A DNA stretch of 64,000 bases from Pseudomonas agarici (GCF_900109755.1 NZ_FOAR01000002.1:276728-340727), one strand, 5' to 3'. Positions 39,059 through 49,373 are shown, counted from the stretch's first letter. Numbers and translations are program-made. Notes: generated by a model not told the origin, from the letters alone.

Positions 39059-40822
39059 ATGTTCTATAAAAACAATAAGCTTCGACATAGCGTGACGTTG
39101 GCTTCGATGCTGGCGCTCGGTGGCTTGAGCGCGACAGCCTGGGCGGATGCCTACGAAGACGCGGCAAAAAAATGGATAGGCGCGGAATTCAAGCCCTCGA
39201 CCCTGACCCCCGAGCAGCAGCTCGCGGAGTTGACGTGGTTTATCAAGGCTGCCGAACCCTTTCGCGGAATGGATATCAAGGTGGTCTCGGAAACCCTGAC
39301 CACCCACGAGTATGAATCCAAGACCCTGGCCAAGGCTTTTACTGAAATCACCGGGATCAAAGTGACCCATGACTTGCTGCAGGAAGGCGACGTGATCGAG
39401 AAGATCCAGACCCAGATGCAGTCGGACAAGAATATCTATGATGGCTGGGTCAACGACTCTGACCTGATCGGTACGCATTTCCGTTATGGCAAGGCACAAT
39501 CGCTGGACGAACTGATGGCCAGCGATGCCGGCAAGCAAGTCACTTCGCCCACCCTGGATATCAAGGACTTCATCGGCCTGTCCTTTACCACCGCACCGGA
39601 CGGCAAGGTCTACCAACTGCCGGACCAGCAGTTCGCTAACCTCTACTGGTTTCGTGCCGACTGGTTCGAGCGGGCGGATCTAAAGGCCAGGTTCAAGGCG
39701 AAGTACGGTTATGAACTAGGAGTGCCGGTCAACTGGTCGGCCTATGAGGACATTGCCAAATTCTTCAGCGAGGACGTCAGGGAGATCGATGGCAAACGCG
39801 TGTATGGCCACATGGACTATGGCAAGAAGGATCCGTCCCTGGGTTGGCGTTTCACCGATGCCTGGTTTTCCATGGCTGGCGGCGGCGACAAGGGTCTGCC
39901 CAACGGCTTGCCGGTGGATGAATGGGGGATCCGGGTAGAGGATTGCCATCCGGTGGGGTCGAGCATTACCCGCGGCGGCGACACCAACGGTCCGGCGGCG
40001 GTCTTCGCCACGCAGAAATACATCGACTGGCTCAAGGCGTATGCGCCACCCGAGGCGGCGGGCATGACCTTCTCCGAGTCCGGGCCGGTGCCGTCGCAAG
40101 GCAATATCGCCCAGCAGATCTTCTGGTATACCGCGTTCACCGCCGATATGACCAAGCCGGGGCTGGCGGTGATGAATGCCGACGGCACGCCAAAATGGCG
40201 GATGGCGCCGTCGCCCAAGGGGCCTTACTGGAAAGAAGGTATGAAGCTTGGGTATCAGGATGTCGGTTCCTGGACCTTCCTTTATTCGACACCCGAGAAA
40301 CAGCGCATGGCGGCCTGGCTCTATGCGCAGTTCGTGACCTCGAAAACCGTATCCCTGAAGAAAACCATTGTTGGCTTGACCCCCATTCGCGAGTCGGACA
40401 TCAATTCCCCGGCCATGACCGAGCTGGCACCGAAGCTGGGTGGCCTGGTGGAGTTCTACCGCAGCCCGGCGCGGGTGCAATGGACGCCGACAGGCACCAA
40501 CGTACCGGATTATCCGAAGCTGGCGCAGTTGTGGTGGAGCCATGTGGCCGAGGCCGTCACGGGTGAGAAGACCGCGCAGCAGGCGCTGGATGGCCTGGCC
40601 AAGGATCAGGACGCGATCCTGACGCGGCTTGAGCGTTCCAAGGCGCAGGAAAAGAGCGGTTGTGCGCCGAAGATGAACCCGCCAACCACCGCTGAGGAGT
40701 GGTACAGGAAGGGTGAGGCCGTCGGCGGTGCGCCGCAGCGCAAACTGGCCAACGAGAAGCCCAAGGGCGAGACCATTAATTACAACGAACTGCTGAAAAG
40801 CTGGGCGGACGCCCGCCAGTAA
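39059..40822 (+). CDS. glpV: ABC transporter substrate-binding protein, GlpV-like
   Basis: The 587-aa periplasmic binding protein has a signal peptide (cleavage likely after AWA near 29). It is longer than usual sugar-binding proteins (about 400-450 aa), which fits the GlpV group. The body contains LSFTTAPDGKVYQLPDQQFANLYWFR, two cysteines (RVEDCHPVG and KSGCAPKM) that could form a disulfide, and a Lys-rich C-terminal tail. GGAGG precedes the ATG. It ends the operon at a strong hairpin. A small polyol is the likely ligand by family, unproven here. Confidence 0.88.
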   Translation: MFYKNNKLRHSVTLASMLALGGLSATAWADAYEDAAKKWIGAEFKPSTLTPEQQLAELTWFIKAAEPFRGMDIKVVSETLTTHEYESKTLAKAFTEITGIKVTHDLLQEGDVIEKIQTQMQSDKNIYDGWVNDSDLIGTHFRYGKAQSLDELMASDAGKQVTSPTLDIKDFIGLSFTTAPDGKVYQLPDQQFANLYWFRADWFERADLKARFKAKYGYELGVPVNWSAYEDIAKFFSEDVREIDGKRVYGHMDYGKKDPSLGWRFTDAWFSMAGGGDKGLPNGLPVDEWGIRVEDCHPVGSSITRGGDTNGPAAVFATQKYIDWLKAYAPPEAAGMTFSESGPVPSQGNIAQQIFWYTAFTADMTKPGLAVMNADGTPKWRMAPSPKGPYWKEGMKLGYQDVGSWTFLYSTPEKQRMAAWLYAQFVTSKTVSLKKTIVGLTPIRESDINSPAMTELAPKLGGLVEFYRSPARVQWTPTGTNVPDYPKLAQLWWSHVAEAVTGEKTAQQALDGLAKDQDAILTRLERSKAQEKSGCAPKMNPPTTAEEWYRKGEAVGGAPQRKLANEKPKGETINYNELLKSWADARQ

Positions 40823-40839
40823 TCAACTGCGGCTGTAAA

Positions 40840-40870
40840 ACGACAAAGGCACCCAGGGGGCCTTTGTCGT
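40840..40870. terminator. Terminator between the ABC operon and folD
   Basis: ACGACAAAGGC, loop ACCCAGGGG, GCCTTTGTCGT: 11-bp perfect stem between convergent genes, usable in both directions. Confidence 0.8.
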
Positions 40871-40889
40871 CGATGGTCACTAATGGTGG

Positions 40890-41744
40890 TCAGACATGCA
40901 GCGACTCGGCCGCATACAGGGTATTTTCCAGCAGGCAGGCGCGGGTCATCGGGCCTACGCCGCCTGGCACCGGAGTGATCCACCCGGCGCGGGGCAGGGC
41001 CGTCTCATACACCACATCGCCGACCAGCTTGCCGTCTTCCTGGCGGTTGATGCCCACGTCGATCACGATGGCCCCTTCCTTGATCCACTCGCCCTTGACC
41101 AGTCCCGGTTTGCCGGCGGCTACCACTACCAGATCGGCACGGCCAACGTGGCCGGCGAGGTCCTGGGTGAAACGGTGGGTTACGGTCACGGTGCAACCGG
41201 CCAGCAACAGTTCCATGGCCATTGGCCGGCCCACGATATTCGATGCACCGACAATAACCGCATCCATCCCGTAAAGATCGGCCCCCGTGCTTTCCAGCAA
41301 GGCCATGATGCCTTTCGGGGTACAGGGACGCAGCAGCGGGATGCGTTGGGCCAGGCGACCGACGTTATAAGGATGAAAGCCATCCACGTCTTTATCCGGA
41401 CGAATGCGCTCCAGCAACCTGGAGGCGTCCAGGTGTGCCGGCAGCGGCAATTGCAATAGCACGCCGTCGATGCTCGGATCGTCATTCAGGCGATCGATCA
41501 GATCGGTCAGCGCCTGTTGTGTGGTTTCGCCAGGCAAGTCATAGGCTTGGGAAATAAAGCCGACTTCTTCACAGTCCTTGCGCTTGTGCGAGACATAAAC
41601 CTGAGAGGCGGGATCGCTGCCGACCAGAATCACTGCGAGGCCTGGCATACGCAGGCCCTGCTGGCGACGCTCGGCGACACGCTTGGCGATCTGCTGGCGC
41701 AGACGGGCGGCGATCGCTTTGCCGTCGATTAGTTGTGCAGTCAT
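40890..41744 (-). CDS. folD: Bifunctional methylenetetrahydrofolate dehydrogenase/cyclohydrolase
   Basis: FolD (284 aa) converts 5,10-methylene-THF to 10-formyl-THF using NADP+. Visible motifs are [14 protein letters not shown] (catalytic Lys) near 48-61, QLPLPAHLD near 97, [12 protein letters not shown] near 139, the NADP loop [12 protein letters not shown] near 164 and the C-terminal [15 protein letters not shown]. It is transcribed toward the ABC terminator and divergent from the tRNA cluster. Confidence 0.97.
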   Translation of the reverse strand: MTAQLIDGKAIAARLRQQIAKRVAERRQQGLRMPGLAVILVGSDPASQVYVSHKRKDCEEVGFISQAYDLPGETTQQALTDLIDRLNDDPSIDGVLLQLPLPAHLDASRLLERIRPDKDVDGFHPYNVGRLAQRIPLLRPCTPKGIMALLESTGADLYGMDAVIVGASNIVGRPMAMELLLAGCTVTVTHRFTQDLAGHVGRADLVVVAAGKPGLVKGEWIKEGAIVIDVGINRQEDGKLVGDVVYETALPRAGWITPVPGGVGPMTRACLLENTLYAAESLHV

Positions 41745-41876
41745 GACGCGTGATTAACCATCGAAAGGGGTTGAAAAAGAGTGCGCATTCTCGCACGCCA
41801 TGACCCCAGGGCAAAGGCGCTTGGTCTGGTTATTCCCCTAACTCCTTTATATTTCTGAATTTTTTTTAGAAAATAG

Positions 41877-41905
41877 TTGACGGCCTTCAGGCTCACCTAT
41901 AACAT
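41877..41905 (+). promoter_or_regulatory. Likely promoter of the tRNA cluster
   Basis: TTGACG (41877-41882), a 17-base spacer and TAACAT (41900-41905), preceded by an A/T-rich run like an UP element, about 120 bases before tRNA-Arg. Confidence 0.55.
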
Positions 41906-42023
41906 TCGTCGCACTTGTCGGGCACAGCCTAGCACTGGTTGAGAAGGTCGAGCAGAGTTGATGTTCAGCTGTGCAAGATTGAAGCACTTAGTTTGTAGTC
42001 GTAATAGAATGCAGATTAATAAG

Positions 42024-42100
42024 GCGCCCGTAGCTCAGCTGGATAGAGCATCCGCCTTCTAAGCGGATGGTCGCAGGTTCGAGTCCTGCCGGGTGCGCCA
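42024..42100 (+). tRNA. tRNA-Arg (anticodon TCT)
   Basis: 77 nt with encoded CCA. The acceptor stem GCGCCCG/CGGGTGC, anticodon stem TCCGC-CTTCTAA-GCGGA with TCT in the loop, and a T-arm with GTTCGAGTC are all present. It reads AGA codons. Confidence 0.97.
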
Positions 42101-42131
42101 TTAGGCAGCTTTGGCACAAGTAACGCAATAT

Positions 42132-42208
42132 GGTGGGCGTAGCTCAGTTGGTAGAGCACAGGATTGTGACTCCTGTTGTCGTGGGTTCGATCCCCATCGT
42201 CCACCCCA
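42132..42208 (+). tRNA. tRNA-His (anticodon GTG)
   Basis: Includes the extra G at -1 (42132), which pairs with C73 as is characteristic of tRNA-His. Acceptor GTGGGCG/CGTCCAC, loop ATTGTGAC with GTG anticodon, encoded CCA. Without G-1 the gene begins at 42133. Confidence 0.97.
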
Positions 42209-42217
42209 TATTCGGAT

Positions 42218-42248
42218 AAAGACGCCAGATTAATGATCTGGCGTCTTT
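42218..42248 (+). terminator. Stem-loop after tRNA-His
   Basis: AAAGACGCCAGAT, loop TAATG, ATCTGGCGTCTTT: 13-bp perfect stem between tRNA-His and tRNA-Leu. It may be a partial terminator or a processing signal. Confidence 0.75.
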
Positions 42249-42266
42249 GCTTTAAGAGTTTGACCC

Positions 42267-42351
42267 GCGGACGTGGTGGAATTGGTAGACACACTGGATT
42301 TAGGTTCCAGCGCCGCAAGGCGTGAGAGTTCGAGTCTCTCCGTCCGCACCA
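42267..42351 (+). tRNA. tRNA-Leu (anticodon TAG)
   Basis: 85-nt type II tRNA with long variable arm. Acceptor GCGGACG/CGTCCGC, anticodon stem CTGGA-TTTAGGT-TCCAG, encoded CCA. Confidence 0.97.
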
Positions 42352-42370
42352 ATTAGCTTGAAATTAAGAA

Positions 42371-42406
42371 CGGTGCAGTACCTGAAAAGGGGCTGCGCCG
42401 TTTTTG
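42371..42406 (+). terminator. tRNA cluster terminator
   Basis: CGGTGCAG ... CTGCGCCG followed by TTTTTG, 20 bases after tRNA-Leu. Confidence 0.85.
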
Positions 42407-42764
42407 TTTCGGATGTCCCGGCAGCTCCAGTGATGTCGCCGGTTTGGGGCGGATAGGGTGGCATGCATCGGCATGGCCTTATTGTTGCTGGATGATACCG
42501 GTTCAACCTTCGGTCTGTCTGGCAGACCGATCGTCGGGGCACCGGCTGAGCAGTCCTTCTATATATATAGGCTGGCCGAGGCTGCGACGTGAGTGAATGC
42601 GTGTTGCCGGGCGGGCCGCCAACAGTCTGTTCCGGCAAATAATTGCCTGCTGTTTTTTACCCGTTTTCAGTAGGGTGACTTCTTGAGTATGACCCACTAG
42701 AATGCATGCCCTTGCTTCTGAGGTCGGAAACGGCCGGCTAACGTCTGTGCAACGAGGAATATCC
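42407..42764. other. tig leader and promoter region
   Basis: About 360 bases without a gene. It contains a CGGTCTG/CAGACCG hairpin (42511-42529) and an alternating TA tract (42560-42569). I could not settle on a promoter. Confidence 0.4.
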
Positions 42765-44075
42765 ATGCAAGTTTCTGTTGAAAGTACATCGGCTCTTGAG
42801 CGCCGCATGAGCATTACCGTGCCAGCTGAGCGCATCGAGACCCAGGTCAACAAGCGTCTGCAGCAGACTGCCCAAAAGGCCAAGATCGCTGGCTTCCGTC
42901 CTGGCAAGGTGCCAATGAGCGTGATCCGTCAGCGTTATGAAACTGATGCCCGTCAAGAAGCGGTGGGCGAGGTGATCCAGGCCTCCTTCTACGAGGCCGT
43001 GGTCGAGCAGAAGCTCAACCCTGCTGGCCAGCCTTCGGTCGAGCCCAAAGTGCTGGAAAAAGGCAAGGACCTGGAATACATCGCGACTTTCGAGGTGTTC
43101 CCTGAATTTACCGTTGCCGGTTTCGAGTCCATTGCGGTAGAGCGCCTGAGCGCTGAAGTGGCTGATGCCGACCTGGACAAGATGCTGGAAGTCCTGCGCA
43201 AGCAGAACACCCGTTTCGAAGTGGCCGAGCGTGCCGCCCAGAACGAAGACCAGTTGAACATCGATTTCGTTGGCAAGGTCGACGGCGAAGAGTTCGCTGG
43301 CGGTTCCGCCAAGGGCACCCAACTGGTCCTGGGTTCCAATCGCATGATCCCAGGCTTCGAAGATGGCCTGGTGGGCGCCAAGGCCGGTGAAGAACGCGTT
43401 CTGAACCTGACCTTCCCAGCGGATTATCAGAATCTGGACCTGGCGGGCAAAGTCGCCGAGTTCAGCGTGACCGTGAACAGCGTTTCCGCTCCGACTCTGC
43501 CTGAGCTGAACGAGGCGTTCTTCGCCCAGTTCGGTATCAAGGAAAGCGGTCTGGAAGGCTTCCGCGCCGAAGTTCGCAAGAACATGGAGCGTGAGCTGCG
43601 TCAGGCGATCAAGTCCAAGGTCAAGAACCAGGTGATGGACGGTCTGCTGGCCGCCAACCCGATCGAAGTGCCGAAGGCGCTGCTGGACAACGAAGTGAAC
43701 CGCCTGCGCGTGCAGGCCGTTCAGCAGTTCGGCGGCAACATCAAGCCTGACCAACTGCCGGCCGAGCTATTCGAAGAGCAAGCCAAGCGCCGTGTGGTAC
43801 TGGGCCTGATCGTGGCCGAAGTGGTCAAGCAATTCGACCTCAAGCCAGACGAAACCCGCGTTCGCGAACTGATTCAGGAAATGGCCTCGGCCTACCAGGA
43901 GCCAGAGCAAGTTGTGTCCTGGTACTACAAGAACGACCAGCAGTTGAACGAAGTTCGTTCGGTTGTGCTGGAAGAACAAGTTGTGGATACTGTTCTGCAG
44001 AAGGCGAATGTGACCGATAAATCGGTCTCCTACGAAGAAGCAGTCAAGCCGGTGGAAGCTCCACAAGCCGACTGA
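42765..44075 (+). CDS. tig: Trigger factor
   Basis: This 436-aa ribosome-bound chaperone and peptidyl-prolyl isomerase has an N-terminal ribosome-binding domain with the FRPGKVP signature ([16 protein letters not shown] near 45-60; the tip normally reads GFRxGKVP), an FKBP-type PPIase domain (about 160-245, [18 protein letters not shown]) and a C-terminal chaperone arm region. GAGGAAT precedes the ATG. It starts the tig-clpP-clpX-lon-hupB-ppiD quality-control block. Confidence 0.97.
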   Translation: MQVSVESTSALERRMSITVPAERIETQVNKRLQQTAQKAKIAGFRPGKVPMSVIRQRYETDARQEAVGEVIQASFYEAVVEQKLNPAGQPSVEPKVLEKGKDLEYIATFEVFPEFTVAGFESIAVERLSAEVADADLDKMLEVLRKQNTRFEVAERAAQNEDQLNIDFVGKVDGEEFAGGSAKGTQLVLGSNRMIPGFEDGLVGAKAGEERVLNLTFPADYQNLDLAGKVAEFSVTVNSVSAPTLPELNEAFFAQFGIKESGLEGFRAEVRKNMERELRQAIKSKVKNQVMDGLLAANPIEVPKALLDNEVNRLRVQAVQQFGGNIKPDQLPAELFEEQAKRRVVLGLIVAEVVKQFDLKPDETRVRELIQEMASAYQEPEQVVSWYYKNDQQLNEVRSVVLEEQVVDTVLQKANVTDKSVSYEEAVKPVEAPQAD

Positions 44076-44102
44076 TTTTCTGACTCGTTGGAAAATACCC
44101 AC

Positions 44103-44129
44103 CATAAGCCAGCCTCGCGCTGGCTTATG
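44103..44129 (+). other. Stem-loop between tig and clpP
   Basis: CATAAGCCAGC, loop CTCGC, GCTGGCTTATG: 11-bp perfect stem without a T-run, 40 bases before clpP. Likely an attenuator or mRNA-processing/stability element. Confidence 0.65.
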
Positions 44130-44168
44130 CGTATTCAAGACATGACTATTTGGGAGTGACTGCAGAGC

Positions 44169-44804
44169 ATGTTCCGTAATTCCTATATTCAGCAGAACTC
44201 TGATATTCAGGCCGCCGGTGGCCTGGTCCCGATGGTTGTCGAGCAGTCCGCTCGTGGCGAGCGCGCCTATGATATCTACTCGCGGCTTCTCAAGGAGCGG
44301 GTGATTTTCCTGGTGGGCCCGGTTGAGGACTACATGGCCAACCTGATTTGTGCGCAATTGCTGTTCCTTGAAGCGGAAAACCCGGACAAGGATATTCATC
44401 TCTATATCAACTCCCCGGGCGGTTCGGTGACGGCGGGCATGTCGATCTATGACACCATGCAGTTCATCAAGCCAAACGTGTCGACCACCTGTATCGGTCA
44501 GGCGTGCAGCATGGGGGCGTTCCTGCTAACGGCAGGTGCCCACGGCAAGCGCTTCTGCCTGCCCAACTCGCGTGTGATGATTCACCAGCCACTGGGTGGT
44601 TTCCAGGGCCAGGCGTCGGATATCGAAATTCATGCCAAGGAAATCCTCTTCATTCGTGAGCGGCTCAACACGTTGATGGCCAAGCATAGCGGGCGCACCC
44701 TTGAAGAAATCGAGCGCGATACCAATCGCGACAACTTCATGAGTGCGGAAGCTGCGAAGGCATACGGCCTGATCGATGAAGTGATCACCCAGCGCCCCGC
44801 GTAA
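44169..44804 (+). CDS. clpP: ATP-dependent Clp protease proteolytic subunit
   Basis: The 211-aa serine protease subunit forms a 14-mer with ClpX or ClpA. The catalytic triad context is present: Ser in [11 protein letters not shown], His in [10 protein letters not shown] and Asp in [11 protein letters not shown]. The [13 protein letters not shown] segment forms the substrate channel. A short N-terminal propeptide is expected. It lies between tig and clpX, same strand. Confidence 0.98.
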   Translation: MFRNSYIQQNSDIQAAGGLVPMVVEQSARGERAYDIYSRLLKERVIFLVGPVEDYMANLICAQLLFLEAENPDKDIHLYINSPGGSVTAGMSIYDTMQFIKPNVSTTCIGQACSMGAFLLTAGAHGKRFCLPNSRVMIHQPLGGFQGQASDIEIHAKEILFIRERLNTLMAKHSGRTLEEIERDTNRDNFMSAEAAKAYGLIDEVITQRPA

Positions 44805-44848
44805 AATAAGCAGCTCAAAATAGGGGTGGTCGGCTGCTCCGATCACCA

Positions 44849-44868
44849 GCGGGCTTGAAAAAGCCCGC
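44849..44868 (+). other. Stem-loop between clpP and clpX
   Basis: GCGGGCTT, GAAA tetraloop, AAGCCCGC: stable 8-bp stem without T-run, 48 bases before the clpX ATG. It could tune the clpP to clpX ratio. Confidence 0.65.
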
Positions 44869-44916
44869 AATAGCCTTCATCTTGTGCTGCAAGCCTATCG
44901 GATTTGGATCGAACGA

Positions 44917-46200
44917 ATGACTGACACCCGCAACGGCGAGGACAACGGCAAGCTGCTCTATTGCTCCTTCTGTGGCAAAAGCCAGCATGAAGTACGCAAA
45001 TTGATTGCCGGCCCCTCGGTCTTTATCTGCGACGAGTGCGTCGACCTGTGCAATGACATCATCCGTGAGGAGGTGCAGGAAGCACAGGCGGAAAGCAGCG
45101 CGCATAAATTGCCTTCGCCTAAAGAAATCAGCGGCATCCTTGATCAGTATGTGATTGGTCAGGAGCGTGCAAAAAAGGTTCTGGCAGTAGCGGTCTACAA
45201 CCACTACAAGCGTTTGAACCAGCGTGACAAGAAAAATGACGACGTCGAACTCGGCAAAAGCAATATCCTGCTGATCGGCCCGACCGGCTCGGGTAAGACC
45301 CTGCTGGCCGAAACCCTGGCTCGTCTGCTGAATGTGCCATTCACCATCGCCGATGCAACCACCCTCACCGAGGCGGGTTATGTGGGCGAGGACGTGGAAA
45401 ACATTATTCAGAAACTGTTGCAGAAGTGCGACTACGATGTGGAAAAAGCCCAGATGGGTATTGTCTACATCGATGAAATCGACAAGATTTCCCGCAAGTC
45501 CGATAACCCGTCGATCACTCGCGACGTTTCCGGTGAAGGCGTGCAACAAGCCTTGCTGAAGCTGATCGAAGGCACAGTGGCCTCCGTTCCGCCTCAGGGC
45601 GGGCGTAAGCACCCACAACAGGAGTTCTTGCAGGTCGATACCCGCAACATCCTGTTTATCTGCGGTGGAGCGTTCTCGGGCCTGGAAAAGGTCATCCAGA
45701 ACCGCTCGACCAAGGGTGGCATCGGCTTCAGCGCCGAAGTGCGTAGCAAGGAAGAAGGCAAGAAGGTGGGGGAGTCCCTGCGTGAAGTCGAACCTGACGA
45801 TCTGGTCAAGTTTGGTCTGATCCCGGAATTCGTCGGCCGCCTGCCGGTCCTGGCCACGCTGGACGAACTGGATGAGGCGGCACTGATGCAGATCCTCACC
45901 GAACCGAAGAACGCGTTGACCAAGCAATACGCCAAGTTGTTCGAAATGGAAGGAGTTGACCTCGAGTTTCGTACCGATGCGCTGAAATCCGTGGCCAAGC
46001 GTGCCCTGGAGCGCAAGACGGGAGCTCGTGGCCTGCGTTCGATCCTCGAAGGCGTCTTGCTCGATACCATGTACGAAATTCCCTCGCAGTCCGAGGTGAG
46101 TAAGGTGGTGATTGACGAAAGCGTTATAGAAGGCAAGTCCAAGCCGTTGTATATCTATGAAAACAACGAACCGACCGCCAAGGCCGCACCTGACGCGTAA
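44917..46200 (+). CDS. clpX: ATP-dependent Clp protease unfoldase ClpX
   Basis: This 427-aa AAA+ unfoldase feeds tagged proteins to ClpP. The N-terminal zinc-binding domain has CSFCGK and CDECVDLC (about 16-45). Walker A is GPTGSGKT near 120, Walker B is [10 protein letters not shown] near 183, and the ClpP-binding IGF-type loop is in [10 protein letters not shown] near 267. I start at the ATG giving [12 protein letters not shown]; an upstream in-frame ATG at 44884 adds 11 residues. Confidence 0.97.
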   Translation: MTDTRNGEDNGKLLYCSFCGKSQHEVRKLIAGPSVFICDECVDLCNDIIREEVQEAQAESSAHKLPSPKEISGILDQYVIGQERAKKVLAVAVYNHYKRLNQRDKKNDDVELGKSNILLIGPTGSGKTLLAETLARLLNVPFTIADATTLTEAGYVGEDVENIIQKLLQKCDYDVEKAQMGIVYIDEIDKISRKSDNPSITRDVSGEGVQQALLKLIEGTVASVPPQGGRKHPQQEFLQVDTRNILFICGGAFSGLEKVIQNRSTKGGIGFSAEVRSKEEGKKVGESLREVEPDDLVKFGLIPEFVGRLPVLATLDELDEAALMQILTEPKNALTKQYAKLFEMEGVDLEFRTDALKSVAKRALERKTGARGLRSILEGVLLDTMYEIPSQSEVSKVVIDESVIEGKSKPLYIYENNEPTAKAAPDA

Positions 46201-46219
46201 GTGTTACAGCGTGTGACCT

Positions 46220-46244
46220 AAAAGGGGGCCTTCTGGCCCCTTTT
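46220..46244 (+). terminator. clpX terminator
   Basis: AAAAGGGGGCC, loop TTCT, GGCCCCTTTT followed by GCTTTT. Confidence 0.88.
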
Positions 46245-46279
46245 GCTTTTCCTGCCCCTTTGCTTTTCCTGATAGGGTG

Positions 46280-46308
46280 CTTGTTTTTTTTCCAAGCAGC
46301 CCCCATCT
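46280..46308 (+). promoter_or_regulatory. Sigma32 heat-shock promoter of lon
   Basis: CTTGTTT (46280-46286), 14-base spacer, CCCCATCT (46301-46308), close to CTTGAAA-N14-CCCCATNT. It lies about 60 bases before the lon ATG, after the clpX terminator. Confidence 0.75.
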
Positions 46309-46366
46309 TGGGTCCAAGCTTACTTTCATCCGTTTACGGCCTTATGGCCGCCGTAGAGGCGAAATC

Positions 46367-48763
46367 ATGAAGACAACCATCGAATTGCCTCTCCTGCCAT
46401 TGCGTGATGTCGTGGTGTATCCGCACATGGTTATCCCGCTGTTCGTGGGGCGCGAGAAGTCTATCGAAGCTCTCGAAGCCGCGATGATGGGCGACAAGCA
46501 GATCCTGCTGTTGGCCCAACGTAATCCCGCCGATGATGACCCGGGCGAAGAGGCATTGTATCGAGTCGGTACCGTGGCTACCGTCCTGCAACTGCTCAAG
46601 CTACCCGATGGTACCGTCAAGGTGCTTGTGGAAGGCGAGCAGCGCGGCACCGTCGAGCTTTTTAGCGAAGTCGATGGCCACTGCCGTGCGCAAGTGGCGC
46701 TGATCGAAGAGACCGATGCACCGGACCGAGAGTCCGAAGTCTTCGTGCGCAGCCTGTTGTCGCAGTTCGAGCAGTATGTGCAACTGGGCAAAAAGGTGCC
46801 GGCCGAGGTTTTGTCCTCGTTGAACAGTATCGATGAGCCAAGCCGCCTGGTCGATACCATGGCCGCTCACATGGCGCTGAAGATCGAGCAGAAACAGGAA
46901 ATTCTTGAAATCGTCGAACTGCCGGCCCGTGTCGAACACGTCCTGGCATTGTTAGATGCTGAAATCGACCTGCTGCAGGTTGAAAAACGCATCCGTGGCC
47001 GCGTCAAGAAGCAAATGGAGCGTAGCCAGCGCGAGTACTACCTGAATGAGCAGATGAAGGCCATTCAGAAAGAGCTGGGCGATGGCGACGAAGGCCATAA
47101 TGAAATCGAAGAGCTGAGAAAGCGGATCGATGCCGCCGGCCTGCCCAAAGATGCCCTGACCAAGGCCCAGGCCGAGCTGAACAAGCTCAAGCAGATGTCG
47201 CCGATGTCGGCTGAGGCCACGGTCGTGCGTTCCTACCTCGACTGGCTGGTGCAGGTGCCCTGGAAGGCCCAAAGCAAAGTGCGCCTGGACCTTAAGCGGG
47301 CCGAGGATATTCTCGATGCCGATCATTATGGTCTGGATGAAGTCAAGGAACGGATTCTCGAATACCTCGCCGTGCAGAAGCGCGTGAAGAAGATTCGTGG
47401 CCCGGTATTGTGCCTGGTCGGCCCTCCGGGAGTGGGTAAAACCTCCCTGGCTGAGTCGATTGCCCATGCGACCAACCGTAAGTTCGTGCGTATGGCCCTT
47501 GGTGGAGTGCGTGACGAGGCGGAAATTCGTGGTCATCGGCGAACTTATATCGGTTCGATGCCAGGAAGATTGATACAAAAGATGACAAAGGTGGGGGTGC
47601 GCAACCCACTGTTCCTGCTCGATGAAATTGACAAGATGGGCAGCGATATGCGTGGCGATCCGGCCTCGGCTCTGTTGGAGGTCCTGGACCCCGAGCAGAA
47701 CCACAATTTCAACGATCATTACCTGGAAGTCGACTACGATCTGTCTGATGTAATGTTCCTCTGCACCTCCAACTCGATGAACATTCCGCCAGCGCTACTG
47801 GATCGGATGGAAGTGATCCGCCTGCCGGGTTACACCGAGGACGAGAAGATCAATATCGCCACTAAGTACCTGTCTCCCAAGCAGATTCAGGCCAATGGCC
47901 TGAAGAAAGGTGAGTTGGAATTCGAGGTCGAGGCGATCCGTGACATCATCCGTTACTACACCCGCGAAGCCGGTGTACGCGGGCTGGAACGGCAGATTGC
48001 CAAGGTCTGTCGCAAGGCGGTCAAGGAGCACGCACTGGAAAAACGCTTCACGGTGACGGTGACTGCCGACCTGCTGGAACACTTCCTGGGCGTGCGCAAA
48101 TTCCGCTATGGCCTGGCCGAACAGCAGGACCAGATCGGTCAGGTGACCGGCCTGGCCTGGACGCAGGTGGGAGGCGAACTGCTGACCATCGAAGCAGCGG
48201 TGGTACCGGGCAAGGGGCAGTTGATCAAGACCGGTTCGCTGGGTGATGTCATGGTCGAATCGATCACCGCGGCCCTCACCGTTGTACGCAGCCGGGCCAA
48301 GAGCCTGGGCATCCCGCTGGATTTCCATGAGAAGCGCGACACTCATATACACATGCCAGAAGGGGCCACGCCCAAAGACGGTCCTAGCGCCGGTGTAGGC
48401 ATGTGCACGGCGTTGGTGTCGGCCTTGACGGGTATCCCTGTGCGCGCAGATGTTGCGATGACCGGCGAAATCACGCTGCGAGGCCAAGTGTTGGCGATTG
48501 GTGGTTTGAAGGAAAAATTGCTCGCCGCTCACCGTGGTGGGATTAAGATTGTGATTATTCCAGAAGAAAATGTGCGCGATCTGAAGGAAATTCCTGACAA
48601 TATCAAACAGGATCTTCAGATCAAGCCAGTTAAATGGATTGACGAAGTCCTGCAAATTGCGCTGCAATACGCGCCGGAGCCCTTGCCAGATGTGGTTCCG
48701 GAGATCGTCGCGAAGGATGAGAAGCGCGATTCGGACTCCAAGGAAAGAATCAGTACCCATTAA
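46367..48763 (+). CDS. lon: ATP-dependent protease Lon
   Basis: The 798-aa homo-hexameric AAA+ protease degrades misfolded and regulatory proteins. It has the N-terminal LonA substrate domain ([24 protein letters not shown]), a coiled region around 200-280, Walker [11 protein letters not shown] near 355, Walker [11 protein letters not shown], and the protease Ser in [11 protein letters not shown] with its partner Lys in [10 protein letters not shown]. Length fits the family. It has its own heat-shock type promoter. Confidence 0.98.
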   Translation: MKTTIELPLLPLRDVVVYPHMVIPLFVGREKSIEALEAAMMGDKQILLLAQRNPADDDPGEEALYRVGTVATVLQLLKLPDGTVKVLVEGEQRGTVELFSEVDGHCRAQVALIEETDAPDRESEVFVRSLLSQFEQYVQLGKKVPAEVLSSLNSIDEPSRLVDTMAAHMALKIEQKQEILEIVELPARVEHVLALLDAEIDLLQVEKRIRGRVKKQMERSQREYYLNEQMKAIQKELGDGDEGHNEIEELRKRIDAAGLPKDALTKAQAELNKLKQMSPMSAEATVVRSYLDWLVQVPWKAQSKVRLDLKRAEDILDADHYGLDEVKERILEYLAVQKRVKKIRGPVLCLVGPPGVGKTSLAESIAHATNRKFVRMALGGVRDEAEIRGHRRTYIGSMPGRLIQKMTKVGVRNPLFLLDEIDKMGSDMRGDPASALLEVLDPEQNHNFNDHYLEVDYDLSDVMFLCTSNSMNIPPALLDRMEVIRLPGYTEDEKINIATKYLSPKQIQANGLKKGELEFEVEAIRDIIRYYTREAGVRGLERQIAKVCRKAVKEHALEKRFTVTVTADLLEHFLGVRKFRYGLAEQQDQIGQVTGLAWTQVGGELLTIEAAVVPGKGQLIKTGSLGDVMVESITAALTVVRSRAKSLGIPLDFHEKRDTHIHMPEGATPKDGPSAGVGMCTALVSALTGIPVRADVAMTGEITLRGQVLAIGGLKEKLLAAHRGGIKIVIIPEENVRDLKEIPDNIKQDLQIKPVKWIDEVLQIALQYAPEPLPDVVPEIVAKDEKRDSDSKERISTH

Positions 48764-48802
48764 TAGAGATCATCCATAGAGATCCGGCCTGGGTGAGCTT
48801 CC

Positions 48803-48832
48803 TTGACAGCTTTTTAGAGCCCTTGTTATAAA
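48803..48832 (+). promoter_or_regulatory. Sigma70 promoter of hupB
   Basis: TTGACA (48803-48808), 18-base spacer, TATAAA (48827-48832). The hupB ATG lies 95 bases beyond. A second AT-rich TATACT occurs near 48897. Confidence 0.75.
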
Positions 48833-48926
48833 GCGGCTCTTAAGTGTCTGTAGGCCAATCAGCACCCGTTTTAGCTTTTTACCAAAAAACTTAGAAATAT
48901 ACTCAATAGATATAAGGGGACTTAGA

Positions 48927-49199
48927 GTGAACAAGTCGGAACTGATTGATGCCATCGCTGCATCTGCTGATATCCCGAAAGCCGCTGCTGGTCGTGCACT
49001 GGACGCAGTAATCGAATCCGTCACTGGTGCTCTGAAGGCTGGCGACTCCGTTGTACTGGTTGGTTTCGGTACTTTCTCTGTTACCGATCGTCCTGCTCGT
49101 ATTGGTCGTAACCCACAGACCGGTAAGACACTGGAAATCGCTGCGGCTAAAAAACCAGGATTCAAAGCTGGTAAAGCACTTAAAGAAGCGGTCAACTAA
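48927..49199 (+). CDS. hupB: DNA-binding protein HU-beta
   Basis: The 90-aa nucleoid protein starts [20 protein letters not shown] and has the DNA-binding arm signature [21 protein letters not shown] near 46-66. It bends DNA and compacts the chromosome. The codon bias (many GGT/GCT/CGT codons) fits a highly expressed gene. It lies downstream of lon with its own promoter. Confidence 0.97.
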   Translation: MNKSELIDAIAASADIPKAAAGRALDAVIESVTGALKAGDSVVLVGFGTFSVTDRPARIGRNPQTGKTLEIAAAKKPGFKAGKALKEAVN

Positions 49200-49226
49200 G
49201 TTTCTTTCAAGCCTTTGGCTATCTGG

Positions 49227-49244
49227 GCCGGGTTCACTCCCGGC
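49227..49244 (+). terminator. Short stem-loop after hupB
   Basis: GCCGGG, loop TTCACT, CCCGGC, followed by TTGG. A weak terminator or transcript-protecting stem 28 bases past the stop. Confidence 0.5.
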
Positions 49245-49345
49245 TTGGCAGCGGAGCGGTAGAGCGTTCGGGCAGACCTTCAGGGTAGCGCCGAGCCGTC
49301 TGCCGAGGGTCGAATTCGATCTTCGTCCGCTCTGCCCGTTACGAG

Positions 49346-49373
49346 AAGGCGCATCCTCGGATGCGCCTTTCTT
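49346..49373 (+). terminator. Terminator between hupB and ppiD
   Basis: AAGGCGCATCC and GGATGCGCCTT form an 11-bp stem followed by a T-rich tail (TCTTCT). Confidence 0.82.

Noticed and set aside
42016..42318. 100-codon minus-strand open frame across the tRNA cluster
   Set aside because: It is antisense to tRNA-Arg and tRNA-His and reads like the spurious GRTRTCDHPLRRR-type proteins often predicted opposite tRNA genes.
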